A DNA stretch of 9,364 nt, from positions 4,321-13,684 of the forward strand of contig DHXA01000200.1 in assembly GCA_002413455.1 (NCBI GenBank). Direction: 5' to 3'. This document shows, in pieces, positions 8,250 through 9,364 of this stretch. The number at the start of each line of letters is the position of its first letter. Within the stretch, counting starts at the first letter, position 1. This DNA is from Rhodanobacter sp. UBA5168 (GTDB taxonomy: Bacteria; Pseudomonadota; Gammaproteobacteria; Xanthomonadales; Rhodanobacteraceae). Under the pieces are notes generated by a model. The model was not told the DNA's origin. It worked only from the letters and a program-made list of their open reading frames with translations, and searched no databases. The position numbers and the translations under genes were made by a program.

Positions 8250-9364
8250 GCAACAGACTCCGTGGCAGCGAGTCGCTGAGCATCGCGCACGGCCTTGTAT
8301 TCACGCGCCGCACGAATGAAGCCGCTGAACAACGGATGGCCGTCGCGCGGCGTCGAGGTGAATTCCGGGTGCGCCTGACAGGCGAGGAACCACGGGTGCT
8401 GTTGCTGCGGCAGTTCGATCATCTCCACCAGCAGGTCGTCCATCGACTTGCCGGAGATCACCAGGCCCAGGTCCTCGAACGACTGGCGATAGCGATTGTT
8501 GAATTCGTAGCGGTGACGGTGACGCTCGCGCACCACGTCCTGGCCGTACAGCTCGCGCGCCAGCGTGCCGGCCTTCAGGCGGCATTCCTGCGCACCGAGG
8601 CGCATGGTGCCGCCCATGTCGGAACGATCGCTGCGCTGTTCGACCTCGCCAGTGGCCGTGGTCCACTCGGTGATCAGGCCGATCACCGGGTCCGGCGTGT
8701 TGCGGTCGTTCTCGCTGGAGTCGGCACCCGCCAGCCCGGCGATATGACGGGCGAAATCGATCACCGCCGCATGCATGCCGTAGCAAATGCCAAAATACGG
8801 CACGCCGTGTTCGCGCGCGTATTTCGCTGCCAGGATCTTCCCCTCGAAGCCGCGCTTGCCGAAGCCGCCGGGGACCAGGATGGCGTCGACCTGACCCAGC
8901 ACCTTGGCCGCGCCCTCGGCCTCGACCTGCTCGGAATCGACCCAGTTGAGATTGACCCGCGCCTGCTGCTTGATGCCACCGTGCCGCAGCGCTTCGCCCA
9001 GCGACTTGTAGGCATCCTTGTGTTCGACGTACTTGCCGACGATGGCTACGGTGACCTCGTCCTTCGGGTGCTCCATCGCGTCGACCGTGCGCTGCCAGCT
9101 GGACAGGTCGGCCGGGCCGGCGTCGAGCCCGAGGCGCTTGACCACGATGTCGTCCAGCCCCTGCGCGTGCAGCCACAGCGGCTGCTTGTAGATGATGTCC
9201 ACGTCGGTGGCGCTGATCACCGCCTGCTCCGGCACATTGGTGAAAAGTGCGATCTTGCGGCGCTCGGCCTCCGGCAGGGGCTCTTCGCAGCGGCACAGCA
9301 GGATGTCCGGCTGGATACCGATCGAGCGCAGCTCTTTCACCGAATGCTGGGTCGGCTTGGTCTT
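8246..9364 (-). CDS. pyrG: CTP synthase (5' end outside window)
   Basis: Makes CTP from UTP, ATP and glutamine-derived ammonia; it works as a tetramer and can form filaments. The last 372 residues are visible; full length is about 545-555, so the N-terminal ATP-binding start lies beyond the right edge. The frame is open to the window end, beginning [12 protein letters not shown], a conserved part of the synthase domain. The C-terminal glutaminase domain shows [14 protein letters not shown] (the oxyanion loop), the nucleophile Cys in GICYGM (codon 8783-8785), and the His/Glu pair in [19 protein letters not shown]. In the nucleophile elbow the residue two after Gly is Met, and the next is His where Gln is usual (codon 8771-8773). 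The gene heads the visible cluster and overlaps kdsA by 4 bases. CTP made here feeds IspD and, elsewhere, KDO activation by KdsB. Confidence 0.98.

Overview
This is a high-GC stretch of gammaproteobacterial core chromosome. It carries eleven genes and no mobile element, CRISPR array, tRNA or rRNA that I can see. The gene order pyrG-kdsA-eno-ftsB-ispD-ispF-(mgtE)-truD-(smr)-surE-pcm, together with the protein sequences, points to the Xanthomonadales, perhaps the Rhodanobacteraceae side (Rhodanobacter, Dyella, Luteibacter and relatives). That placement is inferred from gene order and remembered sequences, not from a search.

Ten of the eleven genes are on the minus strand and are transcribed from right to left. 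From the right edge: pyrG (CTP synthase, 5' end outside the window) overlaps kdsA (KDO-8-phosphate synthase) by 4 bases. After 67 bases comes eno (enolase), then after 19 bases ftsB (divisome protein). ftsB, ispD, ispF and mgtE are chained by three successive 4-base stop/start overlaps (ATGA, ATGA, GTGA). After a 53-base gap holding a small hairpin comes truD (tRNA pseudouridine-13 synthase). An Smr-domain gene (1493-2038) follows on the opposite strand, tail-to-tail with truD and head-to-head with surE. surE (nucleotide phosphatase) is followed 3 bases later by pcm (protein-isoaspartate methyltransferase), which runs off the left edge.

Functionally, the right block supplies CTP, KDO for LPS, a glycolytic enzyme, a septal protein and two steps of the MEP isoprenoid pathway. 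In the MEP pathway IspD uses CTP, and KDO activation by KdsB (not in this window) also uses CTP, so CTP supply, outer-membrane sugar, lipid-carrier precursor and division protein are plausibly co-expressed. The left block (truD-surE-pcm) is the classic RNA-modification and stationary-phase repair set that in many gammaproteobacteria continues into nlpD and rpoS.

I found no clearly new biological system. The points worth a second look are modest: an mgtE channel gene translationally coupled to ispF inside a classic operon; an inverted Smr gene with a DLHQ rather than DLHG motif; a KdsA of the metal-dependent class, unlike E. coli; a Gln-to-His change in the glutamine-binding loop of PyrG; and two short hairpins, one touching the truD ribosome binding site and one in the surE/smr divergent region. 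No gene-free stretch exceeds 160 bases.
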